Source: Gemmatimonadota bacterium
GTDB lineage: Bacteria > Latescibacterota > UBA2968
Direction of reading: 5' to 3'
DNA: 60,628 bases
NCBI GenBank assembly: GCA_002714465.1
Contig: PAXL01000012.1
Coordinates: forward strand, 182,434-243,061
A model generated the notes under the pieces. The model saw only the letters and a program-made list of their open reading frames with translations, did not search any database and had not been told where the DNA came from. Position numbers and translations under genes: made by a program. Shown here in pieces: positions 8,514 to 17,009 of this stretch. Position 1 is the stretch's first letter. Each line of letters begins with the position of its first letter.

Positions 8514-9085
8514 CCTGATGCCCTGGCCGTCTGAATGAAGCCGGCAAACATCGGCTGCCAGTGTTCGACTGTCTTCTCGGGACCGGTCAGCTTGAAGTAG
8601 TATGCGCCTGCACGGCTCTCGACGATCGATGCAATCATCCGGTAGTTCGGTTTTTCCGGTCCTGCTTGCATCATCGGTCCCATCGCAGCCGCATACGATC
8701 CAGAGACATCGAGGGTTGTCACAGCCATGCCGTTTACTGCGCTCTTCTTCGTGTCCCCTTCGGCGCCTTTCATCTGGCCGCGCCACCTCGCCAGGTTCGC
8801 GCCGACAGAGCCTGCGCTGGCTGTCCCGAAGTAGAACACGACAAGCTCGGCGTCTTCCGGGTCACCCTCTTGCGCGGGCAGTGCAAATTGCGCTTTCCGC
8901 ATGGAGGATTTGGGCTGCTGTTTGGTCCAGCTTTCCGGGACAGCCACGGTAATCGCTCCCAAGTTGAGCGCTTCACCCTGGATCGCAACCGCCTCACCCA
9001 AATCCCCTCCTGCGGGATCCCTTTCCTGACCGCTGCTGCACGCAGCGATCACGCCCGCCAAAACCGTAAGAACAAGTCGTCTCAT
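8510..9085 (-). CDS. Putative lipoprotein
   Basis: This 191-residue protein starts with a charged and hydrophobic signal, MRRLVLTVLAGVIAAC, ending in a lipobox cysteine (residue 16) followed by SSG, so it is probably a lipid-anchored envelope protein. The rest is a compact alpha/beta domain with segments such as AVPESWTKQQP and ELVVFYFG. These resemble domains in which a PsbP-like or stress-type fold binds small ligands, but I do not recognise the family. The ATG at 9085 was chosen because AGAGGG lies eight bases upstream and the preceding gene stops at 9087. An upstream ATG at 9100 would extend it by five residues. Confidence 0.85.
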   Translation of the reverse strand: MRRLVLTVLAGVIAACSSGQERDPAGGDLGEAVAIQGEALNLGAITVAVPESWTKQQPKSSMRKAQFALPAQEGDPEDAELVVFYFGTASAGSVGANLARWRGQMKGAEGDTKKSAVNGMAVTTLDVSGSYAAAMGPMMQAGPEKPNYRMIASIVESRAGAYYFKLTGPEKTVEHWQPMFAGFIQTARASG

Positions 9086-9086
9086 C

Positions 9087-10448
9087 TCAATCCCTCTCAT
9101 CCGTGCAGAATCTTACCACCACATCGTACAGAACCTGGGTCGCAAACAGCAGGTTGTCTACAGACAACCGTTCGTTGTGACCATGAATAAGCGAGCCCTC
9201 TTCGAGACCCCTGACCTGCCGCATTGGCATGAAACCATAGACTAGCGTGTCTGGGCGTCTTGGGAGGATGTGCTTGGCATCCGTCCCTCCCGTCATCAGC
9301 GCCGGAATGACCTTCGCGTTGGGTTCCCTCCTCAGCAGAACATCCACGATCGTCTCGTAGAGTGGCGACTCGATGGTCGCTTCTATCGGGGGGCTGTATT
9401 GGTCGACCTCGACTTCGACGTAGGGTCCGAGGTGAGGTCGCAGTTCGTCCAAAAACGACTCCTGGTTCTGTCCAGGCGCAAGCCGTCCATCGACCCACGC
9501 TACGGCCTCCCCCGGGATGACGTTGATCTTCGAACCGGCCTCAAGCATCGTCGGGGAAACGGTATTCCTTAGAAGCGAGCGAACACAGGCGACCGTATCC
9601 TGGTCGAATGGGGTCTTCTCGAGCGCCTCTTCCGACTGACGGGGATCCAGCACACTGAGCAGGCTTTTCGCCGTCTCGGTGTCCTGTGTAGAGGCTATAC
9701 CTTCGAGATAGGCTCTCAGAGTAGGCGACGGATGGATTGGCAGATCCACTGCCCCGATATTCGCCAGAGCCTGCGCTAGCCGGACCACGGCATTCTCCTC
9801 GTGGGGAACGGAGCCGTGACCGGGCTTCCACCTTGCACGCAGACGAAACCGGAAGATCCCTTTCTGTCCAGTCTGGACCGTAAAGAACCGGGCATCGCCA
9901 ATCCGGATGTCCGCACCGCCCCCCTCTGTCAGGATGTACTTCGTCTCAACCTGGTCGGGGTGATGGTCGATCAGCCATCCAATTCCGTGATTCCCCTTGC
10001 CGGCCTCCTCATCGGCCGTAGCCGCGTAGACTAGGTCACGGTTCAGCTTCAGTCCCTGCCGATGGATCAATAGGAAGATCATTAGCTCGACGGCGACCAT
10101 GCCCTTCATATCGAGCGTACCTCTTCCCCACACATATTCGTCGATCAGGTCGCCCGAGAACGGCGGATGGGTCCAGTGTTCAGGTTCCGTTGCCACCACA
10201 TCCGTATGGCCAAGCAGCATCAGCGTTTCCTGATCGCCGCCAGCCTGCCGGGCAACGACGTTCCCGCGTCCCGGTTTAGACTCGGTCACTGTAGATGGGA
10301 TACCCTCCCGGATCAGAACATCCGCGATATACTCCGCGCACTGGATCTCATTGCCGGGAGGATTAGTGGTGTCGAGGCGGATCAGATCTTGCAGGAGATT
10401 CGTTACTTCTCCGACGACCTGTTTCCAGTCGATCTCAGGTCGAGACAT
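9087..10448 (-). CDS. M20-family zinc peptidase/deacylase
   Basis: This 453-residue protein is an M20/ArgE/DapE/carboxypeptidase-G2-like metallohydrolase, usually cleaving amide bonds of N-acyl amino acids or short peptides. The motifs are complete: LLGHTDVV (H81, D83), GRGTLDMKG (bridging D113), ATADEEAG with the general base E147 and ligand E148, and the late histidine in IHGHNERL. A dimerisation domain occupies the middle. There is no signal peptide. The ATG at 10448 shares one base with the upstream stop (TGATG), so it is translated together with the enolase-superfamily gene. That pairing recalls clusters where an epimerase acts on N-acyl or dipeptide substrates and an M20 enzyme hydrolyses them; this is inference. 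Confidence 0.93.
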   Translation of the reverse strand: MSRPEIDWKQVVGEVTNLLQDLIRLDTTNPPGNEIQCAEYIADVLIREGIPSTVTESKPGRGNVVARQAGGDQETLMLLGHTDVVATEPEHWTHPPFSGDLIDEYVWGRGTLDMKGMVAVELMIFLLIHRQGLKLNRDLVYAATADEEAGKGNHGIGWLIDHHPDQVETKYILTEGGGADIRIGDARFFTVQTGQKGIFRFRLRARWKPGHGSVPHEENAVVRLAQALANIGAVDLPIHPSPTLRAYLEGIASTQDTETAKSLLSVLDPRQSEEALEKTPFDQDTVACVRSLLRNTVSPTMLEAGSKINVIPGEAVAWVDGRLAPGQNQESFLDELRPHLGPYVEVEVDQYSPPIEATIESPLYETIVDVLLRREPNAKVIPALMTGGTDAKHILPRRPDTLVYGFMPMRQVRGLEEGSLIHGHNERLSVDNLLFATQVLYDVVVRFCTDERD

Positions 10449-11884
10449 CAGATCTCGAGGGAATCGGACGACCACGCAGCGAGGGGTGTATAGCGTGTCG
10501 TATCCAGTTCGAAATCATATCCGAAGGGCGCGTCGACAACGGACGAGATGTCGAGCAATCCATCGGACACAGCCAGCGCCAGGAATGAGCCATTCGATCG
10601 GTAGAGGGATGCATGATTTTCGACAACCTGTGCCTGGACCTCCTCGGGGAACATGCTCAGCCCTGCAAAGTAATGGTGGCCGTTCCGCTCGGAGTGCGTA
10701 ATCCCAAGTGTCGCGAGTACGGCCAGATCCTGTGTAAGGGCAACCGGCCCGACATTCGCAAGATCTTCACTGCTGAGAATGTGTGCGATTCCAGTGTCCG
10801 CCTGACGCTTAGTCATCAGGCATGCGTTCGCAATCCCCTTGAAGATACCCTTGCAGTTCTTGTGGCTGGTTCCCACATACCCGCACTCCAGTGCACGTCT
10901 TGAACTGTCCAGACTGTCATCAGACTCGTCGATGATCATCGGTGGGCAGTCGTTCCACTCAGACAAAACCCGCTGCGCCTGGTTTGTCAGGGCGACATCT
11001 CGGTGGAGCGGCTGCTCTACGAAGATCAGGCCTTCGAGAAAATCGGTCAGATCTTCATCCGAACGGATCGCATCCCACAGCTCTCGAAACGGGAGGAGCT
11101 CAGTGTACTGCTCGTTCCCGTCGAGTGTGAACCGGCATTCGCGCTCCGACATAAGGGCTGCGATGCCCTTGAGACGAGCCCGATCCTGATCGGCGTCGCC
11201 GCACAGCTTGATCTTCAGGTGCGTCAGACCGTAGACCTGGATATTGTCTTCGAGCGATTGAGGTAACCCGTCTGTCAGCCTTTCGCTAGCGGGGATATCC
11301 GCGTTGGTCAACGGGTCGGCGAGTCCGACCGTGTGACGGACCTGAATCGATCGCAGCGGCTGACCGACCAGCAGACTCGCCGGGTCGACACCTTCCAGCT
11401 CGGGATGGATGTCGCCGAGACGGATACCGAGTGCTCCCTCTCTGACGGCGGACCCGAATGGCTTCCCACTCGCACGGCACACGGCGTCGATGACCGCACG
11501 CTCGACGAGGCTTACCCCAAAGCCCCAGAGCAGGGGCGGATATCCCGTCGACGCCGCCCACGTCTCTTGCTCGCGATACACCGACAGCCAAAAGTCGAAA
11601 GCGGATTCGGCCGTGGAAACGTCTCGTAATGACTCGACGGCGTGCCGGATCACCGTCAGCATCTCGTCGAGATCCGAATCGAAAGGCGTTTCTGGATTCT
11701 TAGTGAACCATTTCGGAGGAAGTCCGTCCGCTGAGAGCCCGACCGAAGAACGACCATCTACTTCGACTTCGATCCGGACAAACAGATGAGGCAGCGCGAC
11801 AAGCGACGCGATCCCGTATTTGAACGGGAATCGCGTATGCATGTTCAGGACGTGCATCTGCACGTCGTTGATCTTCAGCGACAT
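10448..11884 (-). CDS. Enolase-superfamily enzyme, MLE-like subgroup
   Basis: This 478-residue member of the mandelate racemase/muconate lactonizing enzyme family is longer than usual (350-400). The metal and catalytic residues are recognisable in order: HLKIKLCGD (KxK base), TLDGNEQY (metal D), FVEQPL (metal E), IIDESDDS (metal D/E) and TSHKNCKG with a late lysine. The KxK plus late-lysine layout is typical of the MLE subgroup, which includes cycloisomerases and dipeptide epimerases, rather than the His-Asp mandelate racemase subgroup. The C terminus is extended by about 80 residues. It lies between a LamG lipoprotein gene and an M20 peptidase gene in a tightly packed operon. The reaction is not known. 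Confidence 0.9.
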   Translation of the reverse strand: MSLKINDVQMHVLNMHTRFPFKYGIASLVALPHLFVRIEVEVDGRSSVGLSADGLPPKWFTKNPETPFDSDLDEMLTVIRHAVESLRDVSTAESAFDFWLSVYREQETWAASTGYPPLLWGFGVSLVERAVIDAVCRASGKPFGSAVREGALGIRLGDIHPELEGVDPASLLVGQPLRSIQVRHTVGLADPLTNADIPASERLTDGLPQSLEDNIQVYGLTHLKIKLCGDADQDRARLKGIAALMSERECRFTLDGNEQYTELLPFRELWDAIRSDEDLTDFLEGLIFVEQPLHRDVALTNQAQRVLSEWNDCPPMIIDESDDSLDSSRRALECGYVGTSHKNCKGIFKGIANACLMTKRQADTGIAHILSSEDLANVGPVALTQDLAVLATLGITHSERNGHHYFAGLSMFPEEVQAQVVENHASLYRSNGSFLALAVSDGLLDISSVVDAPFGYDFELDTTRYTPLAAWSSDSLEI

Positions 11885-11889
11885 TCAGG

Positions 11890-12558
11890 CTAGTCCTCCG
11901 CCGTCAGAAACTCATCCGGACTCATGGCCCTTGGTGTAAACCGTGCCTTACGGATCGCCCCTTTATACCAGTAGACTCTGTTGAGTCGCACACCCATCGA
12001 CGTCTGTCCGGGCACCTGCGGGATATACTCGACTTCTTTGCCAAGCTCCATTCGCCCGTTCACATAATGCTTGAAGGTCTTCCCGTCGACGACGATCGCC
12101 GCGTGATACCACGGCCCGATCTCGTGCTTGTCACCCATCGCCAACATCGTATTGTTCGTGTCGTTGGTCCGCAGGAACGTGTCGAGATACCACAGGTTAT
12201 CCTCGGTAAGACGTGTCTCGAACATCACCCTGTTGTTCGTGTTTGCCTCCTGCATGTGGAAGAAGCGTTGTTCTACGAGTCCGTTCGCGTAGGGCTGGAA
12301 GATCACCTCAACCGTAAACGTCTTCATTCCGGACAGAGGATGCACGTCGAAGAACAGGCCGTCATCGACACCATCGAACTCAATCGCTTTCCCGTAGGGC
12401 GTGTCGATGACCTTCGGGTCTCCCTCCACCGTCACCTTGTGCCCGCCGATCTCTTCCAAGTTGTCCAGTTCCCAGATCACGTGTCGCTCCTTTTCCCCTG
12501 CGCATCCGAACAGCACGCAGGCCATCACTGCGATACAGATTCTCTTTCCAGGCTTCAT
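11890..12558 (-). CDS. LamG/concanavalin-like lipoprotein
   Basis: This 222-residue protein has a lipoprotein signal, RICIAVMACVLFGC, with the lipobox cysteine at residue 19, then one LamG-like jelly-roll domain. Diagnostic stretches are YGKAIEFDGVDDGLFF near the start, FTVEVIFQP, and WYHAAIVVDGKTFKHYVNG in the second half. Such domains bind carbohydrate or protein at the cell surface. Its ATG overlaps the stop codon of the decayed PLP-enzyme gene upstream (ATGA), which shows the ancestral operon order. It may present or bind the substrate that the downstream enzymes process; this is inference. Confidence 0.9.
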   Translation of the reverse strand: MKPGKRICIAVMACVLFGCAGEKERHVIWELDNLEEIGGHKVTVEGDPKVIDTPYGKAIEFDGVDDGLFFDVHPLSGMKTFTVEVIFQPYANGLVEQRFFHMQEANTNNRVMFETRLTEDNLWYLDTFLRTNDTNNTMLAMGDKHEIGPWYHAAIVVDGKTFKHYVNGRMELGKEVEYIPQVPGQTSMGVRLNRVYWYKGAIRKARFTPRAMSPDEFLTAED

Positions 12559-13001
12559 CTCAGAACGCTCCTCAGATTCCTCGCTACGTGCTCTTCATCT
12601 CCGGGACGCATCGTCATCGGGTCGACGACGACATCGTTCCCAGATTGCCTGACTACGATGCTTGGGTCTCCCTCTCTCAAAGCAGATATCACGCTCGGAA
12701 TTCGGGCTGGGTCGTCGAAAACGACATACGTGCGGTGTACCCGGAATAGGGCATCGACGGTTGCCCTTCGGTCATCGCTAGCGCTTCAACCCAGCCTATA
12801 TCTGCCAGCACTTCAGCAACCGTTCTTGCCTGACGCTCCCACGCCGCACGATCACCCTCGTCGGTGCCTTTAAGAAATGTGTCTACCGTCGTAAATAGAC
12901 GAAGGATCTCCTCCTTGCCGACCTTCATCCCGCCATTAGGCCTTGCGTTCATCCTTACGGCTTCGATGAACGATTTCTTTTCCTACTAGGTAATCATCGG
13001 C
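12555..13001 (-). pseudogene. Decayed SelA/DgaE-like PLP-dependent enzyme (C-terminal part)
   Basis: Three frames on the minus strand together spell the C-terminal third of a SelA-like or D-glucosaminate-6-phosphate lyase (DgaE)-like PLP enzyme. First comes DDYLVGKE at about 12975-13000, then after a shift FIEAVRMNARPNGGMKVGKEE and its helix (to about 12700). After a second shift comes RIPSVISALREGDPSIVVR and the terminal RPGDEEHVARNLRSVL, ending in TGA at 12557-12555. The N-terminal two thirds, including the PLP lysine region, is absent: the fragment begins one codon after the creatininase stop. The final TGA still overlaps the ATG of the next gene. Operon context favours a DgaE-like catabolic enzyme over true selenocysteine synthase. 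Confidence 0.75.
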
Positions 13002-13787
13002 TCAATAAGGGAACGTATCGGTGTCCGGTGCCAGAGAGATCTCTGAAAGCAGACGTTCCATCCCGTCGATCGCGGAATCGATCACGGTCTTACCTTTCTC
13101 GTCTGACGCTTTGCGGGCATCTCCACCTGCTGAGGCCGGAATGTAGAGATGCCAAGGCCTCACGAAGTCAGTCTTGAAATCGTTGAGTGCCTCGACCTGC
13201 GGCTTGTTCTGCGGATTGTCTGCGATCAGATCTTTGCGTACTAACTCGGGCCGCAGGTGCATGATCTCTGACGTCTCTTCCTCACCTGCGTGATCGCTGC
13301 GGTGCTCCCACACGGCCAATGCTTCATCAGAAGCACACGACGTCGCACCAATAAGGCAGGTGAACAGCCCATCCTTCGCAGCAAGGTCCCGCTGAACTGC
13401 GCGAATGACGTCAGGGTTACCCCCGTGACCGTTCACGAACACAAACCTTCGGATGCCCTCTGCCTCGCACATCTCGACTAGGTCCTTCAATAAAGCCATA
13501 AAGGTTGGCACCTGCATACGGCAGGCGAAAGGAAAGCCTCGGAAGTTGTTATTCAGGCTGACTCTTTGTGTGGGGAAACACAGCACCCGCCCACCTTTCT
13601 GATTCGCGAGACGAGTTCCCCCGTAGCTAGTCGACTCGACGCGAAAGCTGTCCGTACCATACGGTAGGGCAGAACCGTGAGGCTCCGTCGAACCGATCGG
13701 AAACACACAAACGTTCGGATTGAGCTCTCGAACGTCGTCAATCGTCATCTCTTCTAGGATTCCGGAGACAGGCAAAGAGGACCTCAC
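13002..13787 (-). CDS. Creatininase-family amidohydrolase
   Basis: This 261-residue protein belongs to the creatininase/creatinine amidohydrolase family, metal-dependent hydrolases of cyclic or linear amides that also include MftE-like peptidases. The signatures are complete: IGSTEPHGSALPYGTD near residues 32-47 (metal ligands E, H and D), VFVNGHGGN in the middle and SDHAGEEETSE, where H, E and E are expected. The start is a GTG at 13787 with no obvious Shine-Dalgarno; an internal ATG at 13748 is an alternative. It is the first gene of the minus-strand operon and is divergent from aroC, with a 142-base gap that carries an inverted repeat. True creatinine hydrolysis is not implied. Confidence 0.92.
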   Translation of the reverse strand: MRSSLPVSGILEEMTIDDVRELNPNVCVFPIGSTEPHGSALPYGTDSFRVESTSYGGTRLANQKGGRVLCFPTQRVSLNNNFRGFPFACRMQVPTFMALLKDLVEMCEAEGIRRFVFVNGHGGNPDVIRAVQRDLAAKDGLFTCLIGATSCASDEALAVWEHRSDHAGEEETSEIMHLRPELVRKDLIADNPQNKPQVEALNDFKTDFVRPWHLYIPASAGGDARKASDEKGKTVIDSAIDGMERLLSEISLAPDTDTFPY

Positions 13788-13847
13788 GAGTGGGGTTGAA
13801 GCGGAGCAAAGATAGAGGGGGCCCTTCTAGGTGTCAAGGTAGCCACG

Positions 13848-13862
13848 CAAGTGATCCACTTG
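13848..13862. repeat. Inverted repeat overlapping the aroC -35 region
   Basis: CAAGTG-ATC-CACTTG is a perfect 6-3-6 inverted repeat in the gap between the divergent creatininase-family gene and aroC. Its right arm overlaps the proposed -35 box of aroC, so a repressor bound here could control aroC, the divergent operon or both. No regulator gene is adjacent. Confidence 0.4.
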
Positions 13863-13888
13863 ACCACCATGATTCGATACGGTAAATT
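13860..13888 (+). promoter_or_regulatory. Putative sigma-70-type promoter for aroC
   Basis: TTGACC at 13860-13865 and TAAATT at 13883-13888 are separated by 17 bases, a fair match to a housekeeping promoter (5/6 and 4/6). It lies 41 bases upstream of the aroC ATG and would drive the whole aroC-to-SDR run. Confidence 0.5.
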
Positions 13889-13929
13889 GATTAACTCTAA
13901 ACCCTCACAAGAGAAAGACTTACCTCGAA

Positions 13930-15006
13930 ATGGGAAGCACCTTCGGACATCTCTTTAGGATCACCACTTGGGGTGAATCGCACGGCGGCGGCGTCGGCGT
14001 CGTTGTCGACGGATGCCCACCGGGCTTGGAGGTATCAGCCGACGAAATCCAGGTCGAACTGGACCGTCGAAAACCGGGACAAAGCCGGATAACGACTCAG
14101 CGAAATGAAGAAGATCGAGTAGAAATCCTCTCGGGGCTGTTTGAAGGCAGAACGCTTGGCACACCAATAAGCATGGTGGTGAGGAACAAAGATGGACGAT
14201 CGAAGGACTACGAGGAGATGCGCGTCAAATACCGCCCCTCCCACGCAGACTATACCTATGATGCCAAATACGGAATCCGGAACTGGATGGGTGGAGGTCG
14301 TGCAAGCGCGCGCGAAACGATCGGACGTGTCGCCGCTGGCGCCATAGCTCAGAAGATCCTCAGAGGCGCGCACGACATCGATATCGTCGCATACGTTAAT
14401 CGCGTACAGCAGGTCACGGCCGAGATCGACTCGGACACGGTCACTCGGGATACGGTCGAGCAGAACATCGTCCGATGCCCTGATAGCGCAGTGGCCATAG
14501 AGATGATCGACCTCATCGATCAGGCTCGCAAGAACGGCGATTCTCTGGGCGGCGTCGTCGAGGTCGTTGCCCGGAATGTCCCCCCGGGTCTGGGAGAGCC
14601 GGTCTTTGACAAGCTCGAGGCGGACCTCGCCAAGGCGCTGATGTCACTCCCCGCGAGCAAGGGATTCGAAGTCGGATCCGGATTCAGAGGACTCGACTTG
14701 ACGGGTTCAGAACACAACGATCCCTTCGTCAGCGAGTCCGGTCGTATCCGCACCGAGACAAACCGGTCCGGCGGAGTCCAAGGCGGCATATCGAACGGCG
14801 AAAACGTCGTCCTGCGAGTCGCCTTCAAACCGACTGCTACGATCCTCAAAGAACAGAAGACTGTCGATGTAGACGGCAACGAGACCGTATTAAAAGGTCG
14901 CGGCCGTCACGATCCCTGTGTCCTACCCCGCGCCGTGCCGATGGTCGAAGCCATGGTCGCTCTCGTACTCGTCGATCACTACCTGAGGCAGAAAGCGATC
15001 TCCTGA
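13930..15006 (+). CDS. aroC: Chorismate synthase
   Basis: This 358-residue protein is chorismate synthase, the last step of the shikimate pathway: it converts 5-enolpyruvylshikimate 3-phosphate to chorismate using reduced FMN without net redox change. The N terminus [14 protein letters not shown] (catalytic H18), the middle [17 protein letters not shown] and [18 protein letters not shown], and the C-terminal [18 protein letters not shown] are all family signatures. Length is standard. It is the first gene of a plus-strand run that continues with an acyl-CoA synthetase, envelope and repair genes, which have no obvious link to aromatic synthesis. Confidence 0.98.
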   Translation: MGSTFGHLFRITTWGESHGGGVGVVVDGCPPGLEVSADEIQVELDRRKPGQSRITTQRNEEDRVEILSGLFEGRTLGTPISMVVRNKDGRSKDYEEMRVKYRPSHADYTYDAKYGIRNWMGGGRASARETIGRVAAGAIAQKILRGAHDIDIVAYVNRVQQVTAEIDSDTVTRDTVEQNIVRCPDSAVAIEMIDLIDQARKNGDSLGGVVEVVARNVPPGLGEPVFDKLEADLAKALMSLPASKGFEVGSGFRGLDLTGSEHNDPFVSESGRIRTETNRSGGVQGGISNGENVVLRVAFKPTATILKEQKTVDVDGNETVLKGRGRHDPCVLPRAVPMVEAMVALVLVDHYLRQKAIS

Positions 15007-15018
15007 GAGGCGCTGGTC

Positions 15019-16659
15019 TTGTCTGACATCCTGACCTGTCTCAAACAGGGCGTACCGCACACGTATCGATTCCCGTGGCAGAGTTTCACGGACCTGCTCC
15101 GTACACGCGCATCGGAACGCGGTCAGCAGGACGCGATCATCTTTCGAGATGTCGACTCCGACCACCGCGAGGTCGTAACCTACGCCGACCTCGACGCCCG
15201 TACCGCACAGATGGCAGTTTCGCTGCACCACGACTACGACATCCAGCCGGGAGACTGTGTCTCCCTCGCCCTCCCCAACTGTATAGAGATCCCCCTGATC
15301 ACGCTGGCGCTCTTCAGGCTTGGCGCGACTTCTGTACCGCTGGACCTGAAACGGGACCCGCCCGATCGCAAGCGCTTCAAGGTCATGGACTCCGCCTCTC
15401 GGCTAGTCTGCACGCAGACTGATCTGGTCTAGGAAGAACGATATATTCTGCCGGAACACCGGATCATCTCAACAGAAGAGCTTCAGGGGAACGGGAACCC
15501 AGCGTCTGCAGATCTAGAACCTGAATGGAGCGGGGTCCCGGATCGCGAGATCCATACAAATGTCGTGCTCTACACATCGGGCACGACGGGGACGCCCAAG
15601 GGTACGCGTCTCACCCGTCAGAGCCTCACCAGCAATGCAGACGGTATCAACAAATGGCTCGGCTTCGACGATTCGGACCGTCTCAGCCTCGTCCTTCCTC
15701 TCCATCACGTCAACTCGACTGTGTTCTCACTAACCATGCTGATGGTTGGAGGGACCCTGATACTCAATTCTCGTTACTCGCTCAACCGATTCTGGCAGAT
15801 CCTCGAGGAGGAGAAGGTTACCGCCACCAGTATTGTGCCCACGATCATGCACGACCTGAACGGTACAACCCACGGTCCAACAAACGGCGCGCTGCCACAT
15901 CTCAAGAAGATCATGATCGGTTCTGCTCCCGTGCCGGCCGGAGCTGCCTGCCGATTCGTCGAACGGTTCGGTGTCCCCCTGATCCAAGGCTACGGTACGA
16001 CCGAAGTCAGCCTTCGTGTCACCGGCGTGCCGACCGATCTTCCCACCGAGACCTACCGTCATCTTCTCAAGAAGAACAGCATCGGTCGCGAACTGGCGAA
16101 CTGCAACGTCCACATCGACGGAGACCCGGCCGAGGGAGAGCTCGGAGAAATCCTTGTCCGGGGCCCGGTCATCGCCGACGGTTACCTGAACCAAGAGGAG
16201 GCGACACTAGGGTCGTTCACGAACGACTGGTTTCGGACCGGGGACATCGGATGCTGGCGAGAGATCGACGGTGAGCGATACTACTTCATCCACGGTCGCG
16301 CGAAAGAGATCATCATCAAGGGTGGCGTGAACATATCACCCATCGCCGTGGAGAACGCAATCGTCGAGTCGACACCTGAGATTGCAGCGGCATACGTAGT
16401 GGGTCTTCCTTCAGAACGATGGGGCGAAGAGATCTGGGCGGCGGTCGTGATCGCTGACGAGGTATCAGACGACATAAAGGATCAGCTAGTGTCAGAGATC
16501 TCACTTCGAGGTTCAGCAGGTGAGATACCCGGGCTGAGCTCTTTCGAAGCCCCCTCACGCGTCACTCCCGTCGACCCGAACGCCCTGCCGAAAACATCGA
16601 CCGGAAAAGTGCAGAGAAGTCGGCTGCGTGAGGTTCTGCTCGGTAGCCAAACCGCCTGA
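15019..16659 (+). pseudogene. AMP-forming acyl-CoA synthetase interrupted by one in-frame TAG
   Basis: A single frame of 546 codons from a TTG at 15019 (GAGAGG about eight bases upstream) to the stop at 16657-16659 encodes an ANL-superfamily ligase, interrupted only by TAG at codon 138 (15430-15432). Signatures on the distal side are LYTSGTTGTPKG (about 184-195), GYGTTEVS, RTGDIGCW, the hinge IIIKGGVN and the C-terminal catalytic-lysine motif PKTSTGKVQRS. No other stop or frameshift was seen. The local context, DLV-stop-EERYIL, fits a CAG-to-TAG change. It is either a very recent pseudogene, a consensus error or a read-through case. The enzyme would activate a fatty or other carboxylic acid as acyl-AMP and then acyl-CoA. 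Confidence 0.8.
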
Positions 16660-16676
16660 TCTAACGGACACCAGTT

Positions 16677-17009
16677 ATGAGGATCCCCATATCCAGACTC
16701 CCGCTGCGTGGCATGTTCGCCGTCTTAGCGCGACTACCACAATACATCCGTCTGTCTTTCAGGCTACTCGGCGATTCACGCGTCCCCTGGCACCTCAAAC
16801 TCGTCTACATCGGCGTCATCCTGTACGCCATCTCCCCGTTCGACCTGATTCCAGATTTCTTTCCGCCCCTTACCTACACAGAGGACGTGATCCTCTACCT
16901 GGTAGCCCTCCACAACCTCGTTAAGTTCAGCCCCAACGAAGTCGTAAGAGAGCACGCCGAGCGTCTGGCAGGCAAGCGTAAGGGCGATCCATCGGGGCCT
17001 GCCAGTTGA
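16677..17009 (+). CDS. DUF1232 (YkvA-like) small membrane-associated protein
   Basis: This 110-residue protein carries the DUF1232 core, WHLKLVYIGVILYAISPFDLIPDFFP, at about residues 38-63, followed by a TEDVILYLVALHNL helix. The family is found across bacteria and predicted to sit in or on the membrane; no function is established. The N terminus has basic and hydrophobic residues. The next gene starts with a TTG overlapping this gene's TGA, so the two are translationally coupled. Confidence 0.9.
   Translation: MRIPISRLPLRGMFAVLARLPQYIRLSFRLLGDSRVPWHLKLVYIGVILYAISPFDLIPDFFPPLTYTEDVILYLVALHNLVKFSPNEVVREHAERLAGKRKGDPSGPAS

Noticed and set aside
8561..9190. 209-codon plus-strand frame
   Set aside because: It lies antisense to the lipoprotein gene at 8510-9085, which has a clear lipobox and operon overlaps.
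12555..13001. True selenocysteine synthase SelA, supporting the selenoprotein
   Set aside because: The sequence is a frameshifted C-terminal stub in a catabolic operon, and family features fit the DgaE-like branch equally well; it cannot be functional.
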